64,000 nt of DNA from Cryptomeria japonica (Eukaryota > Streptophyta > Pinopsida > Cupressales > Cupressaceae), in NCBI RefSeq assembly GCF_030272615.1, contig NC_081406.1:471190400-471254399 (forward strand). Direction: 5' to 3'. The position numbers were made by a program, and so were the translations under genes. Of the stretch, positions 23,701 through 35,314 are shown piece by piece. The notes below the pieces were generated by a model that worked only from the letters and a program-made list of their open reading frames with translations, had not been told where the DNA came from and ran no database searches. The stretch's first letter is position 1; each line of letters begins with the position of its first letter.

Positions 23701-23932
23701 AGATAGAAAATTCCTTTTGTCTCTAGTCATATGATGTGAACATCCACTGTCAATTACCCATTCATCCTTATCTTCAATTTTAGCAGCCAGGGCCTTCTCT
23801 TTAGGTACATTCTCTTCCAGTGTCGGTACAACTTCCTTGATAGCTAGGAACACCCATTCCTTTCCATTGTCAGAACTACTAGTAGAGTCTTATGTCAGTT
23901 CATCATCAGAATCAGTCACACCTTCCTCATCC
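20735..23932 (-). pseudogene. Copia B pol: protease, integrase, reverse transcriptase, RNase H (decayed)
   Basis: In minus direction the order is protease (EWVIDSGCSHHMT, about 23760-23710), GAG-pre-integrase (ESWLWHKRLCHVNFD), integrase core (from GPTRVKKFQGDRYFM, then PRTPQQNGVVERKN), the copia linker, RT (KWVFRNKLNEDG, then APVTRIEVVR, then FVDDIIF) and RNase H (SGSFFLGKKMVSWISKKQSC, then IADIFTKPLPKESF). This is the Ty1/copia order with integrase before RT. Many in-frame stops interrupt it, for example after ITLVP-type residues near 22163, at 22810, at 23640 and at 20828 just before IADIFTK. The right end is cut by the CACTA insertion at 23933-23936. Confidence 0.92.
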
Positions 23933-23951
23933 GCACACTAATACATTTGGA

Positions 23952-24190
23952 CTAGATTTTCGACTGAGGTTTTCGACAGAGAAGGTATATTGTGGCCAAA
24001 TTTGATTTTTTTTTGAAAAAATGCCCGCATTCATTGTAATTCCGACGAAAATCACCCATTTGGTTTTGACAAAGAAGGCATTAGCAATGAGAATTTTCTT
24101 TTTTTCAAAAAAGTGCTCGAATTTGTCATAATTCTGACGATAGTGGCCATTACAAAATAAAAAAAGAGGCAGGGAATTCATTTGTGAATT
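23952..24190. repeat. CACTA left subterminal repeats
   Basis: TTTTCGAC is repeated near 23956 and 23971. Two diverged units of about 90 bases follow (GACAGAGAAGG ... TTCCGACGAAAATCACCCATT and GACAAAGAAGG ... TTCTGACGATAGTGGCCATT). The word TCCGACGAAAAT recurs at the right end near 47575. Such motifs are the usual binding sites for the accessory CACTA protein (TnpA in maize En/Spm); binding here is inferred. Confidence 0.7.
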
Positions 24191-24395
24191 GCAATCCCGC
24201 GTAGGCGTCCGTGGCGACTTCAACCCCCAAGAACATCAAACCCATGTCGAAGGCAATCCCACACAGGAGGTAGATTCAAATTGCCCTAGTTTTTAATTTC
24301 ATGTTGCAAAAAATATACATGTGGTGGTTAATTGTCCTAGTTTAATCTCGTAAAACCATAGAACTGTGATTGAGGAGTGAGCATTCAATTTTGTA

Positions 24396-25135
24396 TCAGC
24401 AATCCCTTCCTCCCGTATATGTGCGTGTTGATTGTTCACATGAGATCACATCTCTTTGCAGCATCGTATCAAACAATTCACGAGCCTTGTCCATGTTTCC
24501 ACATTTTGCATTCATTTCAAGCAGGGCATTTGCAAGTACAACACCTAACAAAATTCCTCTATCCGTTATGCTTTGATGGATGTCCATACCCTGTTCCAAA
24601 GCTCCCATTTTTGCACAGGCAGGGAGGATGCTGGCAAAGGTTGTGGAATTTGGCTTTATGCCTTCGAATTTCATTTGCTTGAAAGTGTCTAAAGCCTTTT
24701 TGACAAATCCATTTTGTGCATATCTAGCAATCGTTGCAGTCCACAAGACAACATTTCTTTCAGGCATTCTATCAAATAGTTCACGTGCCTTGTCTATGCT
24801 TCCACATTTTGCATACATGTCTACCAAGGCAGTTACAACTACAACATCTGACAAAATTTCTCTATCCTTTATGCTTCGATGAATGTCCATACCCTGTTCC
24901 AAATCTCCCATTTTGGCACAGGTAGGGAGGATAGTAGCAATGGTCGTGGAATTTGTCTTTATACCTGCCGATTGCATTTGCTTGAAAGTTTCTAAAGCCT
25001 TCTCAACAAATCCATTTTGTGCAGTTGCAACTACATCTGACAAAATTCCTCTATCTTTTATGCTTTGATGGATGTCCATACCTTGTTCCAAAGCTCCCAT
25101 TTTGGCACAGGCTAGGAGTAGGCTGGCAAACGTAA
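24396..25135 (-). pseudogene. Captured pentatricopeptide repeat (PPR, PLS type) gene fragment
   Basis: About 245 residues show P, L and S class PPR motifs, for example VVVVTALVDMYAKCGSIDKARELFDRMPERNV, then VVLWTATIARYAQNGFVKKALDTFKQM, then GIKPNSTTFASILPACAKMGALEQGMDIHQSI. The first unit has lost a middle part (DVVATAQNGFVEKAL joins two motifs), which looks like a deletion between repeats. There is no start region, organelle targeting peptide or C-terminal E/DYW domain, so this is a fragment. Intact PPR proteins bind organelle RNA. It lies 460 bases inside the left end of the CACTA element, opposite to the transposase gene, which fits capture of host DNA by the transposon. Confidence 0.88.
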
Positions 25136-26648
25136 CTAAAGAAATGCAATGATCAACTCCAAAGACATCAAACCACTACTAACAAAACCGAGAGTCTAAA
25201 ATATGATAGGGAATAGTGTGAGTTGTCCTGAAATAAAATATTTTATTTTCAATTTCAACTAAAACATAATTACTCAGCCATTTAATGTTATTAATAAGTG
25301 TTTAATTTATGAAAGAGATAAATGGTTGGCCACAAGTACATGAGTTACTAAATGCACACAAATAAGTGAATTTGATATTCAAAACTATCTACAATGAATT
25401 CAATTCTTGTCCACTAGTCATTTATGTTTGCAATAAGCATCTTTCTTTGTTTTTCTTAATCTTTATTCATAGTTATGTGCATATTTCACATTCTATAATT
25501 AGGATATCAATTGCTATGGCTGAACACTAGCATGATGTTTGTGTTGTGGTATATATGCGTGGAAACATAATTATGGGATTGTTATATTATAGAGATCATA
25601 AATCTAGATATCGCATATTAGTTATAACTCTTCTTGGATTGAGTCTAAAGTTGACATACAATCATAAAGCCATTATTAGCAGATCTATCCATTTCTAGTA
25701 AAGACAATTGAGAAAGTCATTTTGATATTGAGAGTTTCTTATCTGTTTACCTATTGATCATTATTAAGACATAATATTTAGGTCTATTTATCTCTCTTGC
25801 AAAACCTCTATAAGTGTCCTAGATTGTCCCTACTACTCACTCTTCAATTTAGAAAAATGGAATTCTAAAGATTTGTTGCACAAGATGGTGTTGAACGTAT
25901 CAACAAGGCTAGCATGGAAGTCATGTTCAAGCTTCCACTTGTACAACTTACAACAAATGATTTGTTGATAGAAGAATTCTTGAAATAGGGATACAATCGA
26001 AAGACAAGTAAGTACATACAAACCTCCTCAGTTGAAAGTAAAATTTGTGTATAAAAAGAGTACATTGAATCCCAATCCATAAAGACAATAGAGATACCGA
26101 TGGAGACTTAATTGGATGTATCATGTCACACCAAAGATGTTAGAGTATGCTAAGCTAGTACATAATTTTTCGTAAAGCCACATTAGTATTTTACCCATAT
26201 CATTATCTACCAAAAATAACTATAGTAATCCTTTTGAGGATTAATTTCATGGTGCTAGATCTTCATTTAGTTCCACTTCTTGTTGGAGAAAAGAACAGTT
26301 ATTTCTTAAGGTAGATGAATATCCCATCAACAAAGGACAAGACCCTTTCTAGAATATAACAAATTCTACTCCAACAAAAGATCATGGGGGTTTCACTAGA
26401 GATATTGAATAAGAGATAGACTTCTACTGCTGCATTAAAAGCATTGGCATGTTCTTCATTTATTGATGTAAACTCTCTATGACGCCACCACAACCAACAA
26501 AGGTGTAAAAAGTTGTTTGCAATGCATGGATTTTTAGGATTGTCCTTTGAGAAAATAGAATTAAAGTATGGAAGCAGGATCTGCTAGGTCCTGAGGGAAA
26601 GACCATGTCACACAATAATTTCTATTTTCTTGCCTGTGAAGAAAGACC
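25136..26648. other. CACTA interior between PPR fragment and transposase gene, no gene recognised
   Basis: AT-rich with only short open frames (minus strand 25833-26080 and 26299-26493), none with a recognisable domain. It presumably includes the transposase promoter; I see no convincing TATA box that I can tie to the start at 26649. Confidence 0.5.
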
Positions 26649-29600
26649 ATGTCAGACAATATCAATGAACAACAAAATAAGGAGACAATTGCTAGATTGT
26701 GGTCTAACTTGAAAAGAAAAGGTGATGGAAAATGTTATTGTCCATGCAAAATTTGTAAGGGGTTAAAGACTAGAAGACTTCTAATCAAAACAACGAAGAA
26801 ACATTGTAGGCTGCATGGTCACATTGAAGGTGGACATGATTATCATCCATTGGTAAGTTTTTCATTATATCGTTTTGACAATTTATATACATAATAAATC
26901 ACATGATGATGAGATCATGATCACGGTTTATTTATGTATATCAATTTTATATAGGTCGAGCACCCCGGAGCACATGGTATGGATCAACACAACCCTGAGA
27001 ATATGGTTTTCGAAGTGGACGAACATGGAGGTGTGAATATCAAAGCTAAAGATAATGATCCCATGGAAGATGACGATCATGAGCCAGAAAACACAATTGA
27101 AGATGATGGCACAAATACATTGATCCATGACTCATTTAGTACTCGCACAGCTGATCATGATGATGAAGATGACCTTGATGTTGTTCATGATGTCCCTCTA
27201 CTTGAGAAGGCATCTGAGGCCCTTTATGAAGGCTCGCAAGCAACTCTTCTCTCCGTTGTATTGTTGTTGGTGAACTTGAAGGTTATGAATGGTTTATCCA
27301 ACATAACAATGTCACGTATGTTAAGGCATGTCATATATGTCATAATAAACTGTGAATCATGTTGTACCATTAATATTCTTTATTATAACAAATTATATTT
27401 TGTTGCTGTAGATTGATAGGTGAGTTTTTGTTACCACCATCAAATATTCTACCTCGCTCATACCGAGAATTATTTGCCGTTATGAAAGATATTGGAATGG
27501 AGTATCAAGCAATAGATGCTTGTCCCAATGATCATATTATATATCACAAACAACATGAATTTTGAACTAAATGCCCTAAATGTCATATCAGTAGATATCG
27601 AACAAATCAAATAACAAAAAGGGTTCATCGCAAGGTTCTTCGCTATATTCCCATTATTCCACGTATGAAACGATTATTCAAGTGCACTATCTTGGCACAA
27701 TTTATGAATTACCATGCATGCAATAGAAGTCGAGATGACATTATTTGAATTCCTGCGGATGGTTCAACATTTATGGACATAGAGGAAAAGTGGCCACACT
27801 TTAAAGAAGAACCTTGTAATATTAGGCTTTCATTGGCAGCGGACAGTGTCAATCCATTTGGAGAGATGAGATATGTTTACTCAGTGTGGCCTGTTTTTGT
27901 TATCAACAATAACATTCCTCCATGGATGTCAATAAAGAGGGAGCACATAATGTTGGCAATGATTGTTCTAGGTATTTTATCATTTAAATATAGTCGTCTA
28001 AATTTAATTATAAATATTGCAATAAAATGGTCATAATAATTATGTAATGTTTTTATTCATTCAATTAGGTAAGTACCAAGTTAAAGATATGAATGTATAT
28101 ATCGAGCCTCTTATCGATGAGTTGCTGGAGTTATGGAATGGTGTCACTATGTATGACGTCTCTAGACCAATATGACAAAGACAATTTCAATTCCATGCGA
28201 TGCTTCTATGGACAATACACGATGCCTCGGGGCTAACACATTTTTGTGGTATGTTATAGTGTTTAAGTTGTGCATGAACATTATAATTCAAAAAATTATC
28301 ATATTTAATCCAATTATACATTATCTTATAGGTCTTCAAACAAAGGGAAAATTTGCATGTCCTGTTTGTGGTCCAAAGATGAAATCTCGTCATTCAAAAA
28401 GTTTAGGAAAGCAGGCGTTTGATGTGTATAGGCACTTTCTCCACAAAAATCATAAGTATCGAAATACTAAAAAACATCTTTTCAATGGGAAAGAAGAGAA
28501 TACATCAAAGCCACAAAGAATGACACCTCACCTGTGGAAGTTGGAATATAATAGAATTAATCATCAAAGTAATGCCATTCCATCTATTGGTTTGTCATAA
28601 AACATCTTTTCTATTTTGTTTTGTTTACTGATGATGTGATTGATGATCATGAAGGTCGTGAAGGCATAAATGATCACCTTCCTAAGGGAATAAAAAGTTA
28701 TCCCCGACAATTTAGTAGGTTGCCCTACTACAAGCAATTACAAATTGTTCATTTGTTTGATAGTATGTATATTGGAAAGAATATAACAGAGACATTATGG
28801 AAAATATTGGATGGAAGGCATGACAAAGAAGAAATTGTCAAAATATGTAGTGACATTCAGGATTCCAATCATGCAATGATAAATGTCATTCAATCAAATA
28901 GCCATGGAGACCAGATTAATATAAGTGAGCTTCCTTGGTTATTAACGGACCAGCAAAGCAATGCTATAAAAGAAGTCATATGAAAAATTCGATTTCCCAT
29001 AGGATTTGTTGCGAACATAAACAATCTCATATCAAAGAAAGTGAATTTGGGCTAGGGATGAAAATGCATGATTGGCATACCTTCATTAAGGTAATTCATG
29101 TTGTTGTGTTTTTAGTATGTATTTAAGTACTGAGCGTACGTGTACTTTTCATTATGTTACAAAAAAATGAAAAGATAATTTTATAATTGTTGCAGTACGT
29201 TCTACCTCTATCTCTCCCAGACGACTTCGACAATAATGTCAATCAAGTCATATATGATCTTGGAAAATACATGAGGTAAGTAGTGATATTTGTTTAGTTC
29301 ATTGTATAGATATTATATTTGCGATTTGTTTTGCTTCTTATGTAATATATTTTTTTGCGTCTTGAATACCTTGTAGGTGGTTGTCATGTAAAGAAATCCA
29401 TAAAGATGATATAAAATATTGGAAGAGAAAAATTCCTCATTTAATGTGTGAAATGCAAAAGTGTCTACCTCCATCTTTTTTCAATGCACAAGAACACTAC
29501 CTCATACACCAAGTTGAGGAGATTGAATTGTGTGGACCTGTACACACTAGGTCAATGTGGATGGTTGAGAGGCACTTGAAATTTTTGAAGGCTTTGGTTC

Positions 29601-30752
29601 AACAAAGAGCACATCCTGAGGGTTCTATGGTGGAGGGATATATGGTATACCAGACTATGGTGTACATTTCTGAATATCTTCCTAAGTTTGCAGCAAAGAT
29701 CCACGTGGATCACATTTGGGATCCCAACACCATTAACAAATTTGAAGTGGAGTACTTGACGGGGAAAGGTAGATTGAGGAAAGTGAGAGGTAATTATAAG
29801 ATGTTATTGTAGTTAATTAATTCTTAATCTTCAAAATAAATCGATTGTAAGACGTCTATTTATTTTTTGTACAGTTGGTCGAGAGTGGGATGCACTACAT
29901 TTGTATATTGCAAACAATCTTGATTGGATGACGGTATGGATTGAACGTTGTCAACATTCTGGACGCATGTTAACATGGGAAGGTGTGGCTTCATTGGTTA
30001 AAGAAGCACATCATAATGGAGATTCCAATGTTACGCAAAGCGAAATTGATTTAGCATATGGTTTAAGAGATCAACAGGTACGTATAAATTTATTAATCAA
30101 CCATATGTTTATCAACTCACAATGCAACAAATTTTATATGTTTGACATATCACAGGTCAAACACCACAACGCTACGTGCTGCAATGGTCATAAATTTCGC
30201 ATAAAAAAGTTGGATGACACGAAGAAAACTTGTGATTCTGGTGTCATTGCAGTCTTTGAGGTGACAAATATTTCATCGAGAAATGACATTCATCCTCAAC
30301 AGTCTCAAAATCGATACTATGGCATTTTGGATGATATACTTGAGTGTGACTTTAATTCCTTCAAATTAGTTTTGTTCATCATCAAATGGTATAGGCTACG
30401 ATTGAATAAAAATGATCCTGATAGAACTGTTATTGAACATGATAATGGTTTTATAATGCTAAATACAAGGTCATTTGAACCAGTTGGGGATGAGCCCTAT
30501 GTTCTTTCAAGCCAATGTGAGCAAGTATTTTACTCAGAGGTTCCACATAAACCGGGTTGGTCATTTGTTGTTAGACATGATCCAAGAGGAAGGCTGATAA
30601 AGTATAATGTGATGGAAGAAGAAGATACCGAAGAAGAAGATACCAAAGAAGTAGAAGATGAAGTGGATGATGATCACGATCGACAGTTTCACAATAACGA
30701 TGAAGAAGAAGAAGAAGAAGAAGAAGAAGAAGAAGAAGAAGAAGAAGAAGAA

Positions 30753-30814
<62 letters not shown>

Positions 30815-30873
30815 CGGTGATGGTGATGATGGTGATGATGATGGCGAAGACGTTGATGATGATGATGATGACA

Positions 30874-30942
<69 letters not shown>

Positions 30943-30980
30943 TCGATGATGGCCTTGATGTTCATGATGATGATGAATGA
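26649..30980 (+). pseudogene. CACTA transposase gene (tnp2 / Transposase_21 type, with DUF4218 and DUF4216), multi-exon
   Basis: Exon 1 (26649-26852) encodes a transposase-associated domain with CYCPCKICKG and HCRLHGHIEGGHDYHPLV, then a GTAAGT donor. Exon 2 starts at 26955 after ATATAG. Later exons encode the tnp2 core: RYVYSVWPVFVINNNIPPWMS (from 27770), then QFQFHAMLLWTIHDASGL (28068-28250), then GKFACPVCGPKMKS (from 28332), then LPKGIKSYPRQFSRLPYY and ELPWLLTD. The exon from 29377 is DUF4218 (FFNAQEHYLIHQVEEIELCGPVHTRSMWMVERHL). From 29880 on comes DUF4216 (YYGILDDILECDF, then WYRL), ending in a long acidic tail. It would excise and insert the transposon. TGA codons near 27563, 27746 and 28171 and a frameshift near 28980 show decay. 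Confidence 0.9.
30703..30975 (+). repeat. (GAA)n and (GAT)n microsatellite encoding a Glu/Asp tail
   Basis: A GAA run followed by an interrupted GAT run of about 75 codons encodes poly-Glu and then poly-Asp at the C-terminus of the transposase gene. The frame stays open to the stop at 30980. The methionine-, serine- and isoleucine-rich frames in the other registers are artefacts. Confidence 0.95.
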
Positions 30981-31406
30981 AATGTATGAGGAACGTGATT
31001 AGTATATTATCTATTGAATATTGACTTCTTGATAGAATTTTTTTTACATAATTAATTCATTCTGTTTTGAATTCTAATGCCATTAAATAATTAATTCATG
31101 ATGCACCTTTTAATATGGAGATGGAGATAGGGGTGTGGCTATTTATGTGACAATTTTTAAACTGTGTTTATTTATGGAAATTGGATTGTTTATTAGCTAT
31201 GTGACTATTTATGTGACCATTTAGTTGAGGATCCTGCATAGTCTACATAAAGTAAAGGTAAGGAATTACAAAATTTACAATGATTTTGATGACAACATCT
31301 TTTTATTATTTAATACTCTTTTTGTCTACAAAGTTCATGTTGTTCATGTTGTGTATGATGTAATTGTGCTAGCGTTTTTTATATTTTTTCTTTGTCACAG
31401 GCCGAC

Positions 31407-34263
31407 ATGGATCCATCACATATCATAGACAAAGATGTACCTTGCGACACTTCTACCGAGCAGGTAAACTTCATTGTAATTGTACAAATTAGGTAGAAGC
31501 AAACTGTTACATTATTATGTTCTTTTTTTTAGGGATTTATACTAATTTTGTAATTGTTAATGATATTCTTGACATAGACGGATGTTCGGGGAAAGGGAAA
31601 GGGAGTTGCAGTACCTGAGCACCTTTCTATGGATGTGGAATCATTAGGGTTAAGAAATGATGACCCTGAAGATCCCACAGACCTTGTGAAATTCTTTAAA
31701 ATGCCTCTTATAAAAATTAGAAAAGAGATTGTTGCTTTGGCAACCGTGCATCCTACCACTGATGAGATACGGCAGAGGGTGGAATTATTGTATAAGACAA
31801 CAAAAAAATTGCAAGTAAGCAGTAATGAAAGCTTTAATTATAACAAAAGTTCAATAATGGTTTATATTTTATTCTCTTTTTATGTCATTAACTAAAATAT
31901 GTACGTATTGTTTTTACAACAATTTATCCACCCTCATGAAAGTCGTTCCTACGATCAGGGTGTTGCAGGATCAGGTGATGACGATTTTCTTGTATTATCA
32001 CTTGCTTGGCTTATCACTCTGAGTACCCAGAACACATCATACTTGATACTGTCAATTTTCAAAATAAAGGTTCATCCTTGTTTACAATTCTTGCACTTTT
32101 CATATATTTAATGTTTGATATATTTAATGTATTATTCTTTACGTGTTGTCAATGTTACTGTGCAAATGTCGACGCCGCCTCATCAGAGGTCACCCTCACC
32201 TGTATTACCGACTGCAATGTCAGAAACACGTAGTATGTAGACATCCTCTAGTGCATGTCATATTGGCCCGCCCACTGTTGGTAGATCCCTCTTTTTCTCT
32301 ATCTTCTATCATGTGTTTATTTCCCTTCAAGCGTTCTTTCTTGAATTCTAATGCCATTTCATAGTGGATTCATTTTTTGCAGGAGGAGATGCACATGAGG
32401 ATGTTCCACAAGCGACTACTACTGATAACATAGCATCGTTTCCTAGATCTTCTTGTATTGCTAGTATGGGAACATTGCAGGCCACATTTGTGGTGAGTGA
32501 CGAAGAAATGCTTCCCTTAAAGATACAAAAGGTTCTAGGTACTTTAAAATTATTATTATATATACTCTAATTGTAATTTACTTTATGATCACTCATTTTG
32601 GACTAATATTGATCCCATGAATTTTTTGCAGGCAATGATATTTTCTATAAACATCTTAGTGACATTGCATTGCAGATATTTGGGCCCACCATACATAAAA
32701 GGTGGTACATCATATGTGAACTAACCCTTATCCACTTTTGATTTCATATCATTGCTAGAATACTTTTCCTTTGATCCATTTCTTAAAGTTTAATAAATGT
32801 AGCTTCAGTTCATTTCTGAATCTAACAGGTTTGTTTTTGCTTTAAAAGGTGGAATGACCAAGAAAAAAGGTTAAAAGATGAATTGACAAACCAAATGATT
32901 GAGTGGTTTGGAAATGACACCTTTGACAAAACCAAGCTCCTTGAAAAAGCTGGCACATATCTAAAGTATGTGAGGGACCAATATAGGACCCATTTGGAGA
33001 GGAACCTAAAGTATGAGCGTCCCCCCATGATTCTAGAGAGGGAGTGGAAGGACCTGATTTTGGATGCCAAGGAGAGAATTGAAAGGAAAAAAGCAAATAC
33101 ACCAGTAGACACCAGAAGAAGGTATGAGATACTATTAAGAATGTAATTATGTACTAATTAATTACTCTTTATATTTATATAATCTAACATATTTCAAACT
33201 TTTTATAGACTGAGTGACACGTCAAAGGCAACCAAGGCAAGGCAAGAAAAGCACGGGCAACACAAACTCGGCTCTGGTGGTTACATGAAACTTGCTGCAT
33301 GAATTGTAAGTATCTCATGTAAACTCCCATATTGTCTCAAAATATTAATAAATTGCAAACATTTTTTTATATCAAACAATGCAAGCAAAATTCATGATTC
33401 CAAGCAAAAATGCAGGGCTATGAATTCAATAGAGTGCCCACAGAAGATGACAAGAGAATTACCTACCAGCAAGGCTATTCAGCCGTGGTTGATCAGCTAC
33501 AAGAATTGAGTGGGCATACACAACATTCGAGTGCATCCGTCACACAGGTAAATATGCTAAATGGAAGTTGTTTCAAATTGAATACTTTACCAATAATCTA
33601 ATTGATGTTGAGTTCCAACATAAAGTGACTATATTTGTTTTAAATAAGCAAGAAATGATAACAATGTGCATGTCATTGGAATGCAACCTGCTAATTGTGA
33701 AACACCACCTGCACATGAAGGTTTGGATGTGCATCCCAGTAGTGGAGGTATTCATTTACTATTCAAATTTATTTATTTAGCTATTAATACAATTAAACAT
33801 CTTAATTTGTAATTAGAGTAGTAATTAATGTAACCTTTCTTGTTAATATTTTAGAGCATGTAGTCGATGGTGAGCAAGTGGAGCATGATCTGGGTACACA
33901 ACCTCAAGAACGTGATGTTCCCCACTCAGGTAGAGAGGACCGTGGTGTTCAACATGTTGAGGTTGAGGCTACACAAAATGATGTGGCCCCATCAGGTAAA
34001 GAGAACAACAATTATGTTCTCTAAATTAATGAAATACTTGTAACAATAATATTTTTTTTTTTTTGAATTTAACCCATTTCTTTGTTATTGCAGAGGACCC
34101 CCCTTTGCTTCAGTGTCCTCGTCCTCAATATAGGACTAGGAATACATTGAGATCACGAGCAGTTGGCAGAACATCTGTAGAGGGGGGAAATGATGAAGAC
34201 ACCGATGTTCCACTTAGTCTTTTCATAGCTTCAAAGAAAAAACAAAGAAAGAAATTATTGTAA
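31407..34263 (+). pseudogene. Second CACTA gene, plant transposase Ptta/En/Spm (Transposase_24-like), multi-exon
   Basis: Exon 1 starts at ATG 31407 (MDPSHIIDKDVPCDTSTEQ) and ends with a GT donor at 31464. Exon 2 runs 31580-31814. The conserved part is at 32850-33121 (WNDQEKRLKDELTNQMIEWF, then YVRDQYRTHLERN, then RPPMILEREWKDLI) and in the next exon (about 33209), HGQHKLGSGGYMKLA, the HKLGSGGY signature of this family. The last exon, 34094-34263, ends DVPLSLFIASKKKQRKKLL, a basic, possibly nuclear-targeting tail. The gene lies 426 bases downstream of the transposase on the same strand, the usual plant CACTA arrangement. A TGA at about 33302 replaces an expected arginine. It probably binds transposon ends (inference). 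Confidence 0.8.
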
Positions 34264-35314
34264 TCTAACTTATTTGATAATGACTAATTTTTATGTGTTA
34301 GTGAATGTAATTATGTGCTAATTAATGGTTATGGATGATATGTGTTAATTAATATTGATGAATGTTGCGTGTTAATTAATGCTAATCAATGTTATGTGTT
34401 AATGAACGTTATGTGATATTAATGAATGAATGCTATATTTTATTAATGGTAGAAAGAATTAATGAATGAATGTTATAAGATGTTAACGGGGAATTTAGAG
34501 TGATGTTAGGGGGGGGAGGGGCCAAATGAGCTTCCACCTTCACGTGGTTGGCCCTGTTAAGTAGAGAATATTAAACTATTCTTGAAACCAATCGAAGCTC
34601 AATAACGTAACACACTTTTCAATATTTCATTATGTTGCACAGTTAATCTTATTGAATAATGTATATTGAATCTTAATTGCAGGGTCCAACAGAGCCAACA
34701 CGAACAACAACACCACAAGTTACTGGGTATAATGAACTCACATATTGTCTTGTCTGTACATGAACAATATGAGTTGCTTCTAGTGTTGATATCCAAGGTG
34801 GGACTGCAAAAGTTATGAATATGCCTCATCCTTGTAAGTTTTTTTATTAAAACTCCTAATTCTTGAGACTAAACTTTTTGTTCTTGATGTTTTTCACTAG
34901 TTGTCATAACCTCTGACTTTGATGCTTGTGCCTTAATAGAACTAGATGTTTCTTGTATGCATACTTGGTCAAGGACTGCATTATGATGCTATAGGGCTAC
35001 AAACTGAGATTATTTATTGTATTAAGTTGCACATTTGACATGAGTTGCCCTATGACTGCTATGCACATTTATGTATATACACTATTTCTAGTCTGTATAT
35101 TGATATTAATTTTAAGAAAATATTACAAAACTCAGAGTATTCTCCATAAGACTAGAAAAAAGCTAAGATAAATTTCTTCAGTGTTTTCTTACAATTACTT
35201 GCGATCATTTTTTTAGGAGTCCTGGTATCCATTTATAATAGTATGGATGCATACAATCTTTAGACCCTTCAAAAGAAAGTTTGTTACAAACAACCGGTCA
35301 TTTTCAAGAAGCGG
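34264..35314. other. Convergent intergenic region within the CACTA element
   Basis: Lies between the 3' ends of the second transposase gene (+) and P2 (-). The first 200 bases contain several imperfect repeats of TTAATGAATGTTATGTG type (34290-34480). No gene was recognised. Confidence 0.55.

Noticed and set aside
30561-31002. Long Ile/Phe, Met/Lys and Ser frames over the acidic tail
   Set aside because: Shadows of the GAA/GAT repeat; only the + frame ending at 30980 continues a real domain (DUF4216).
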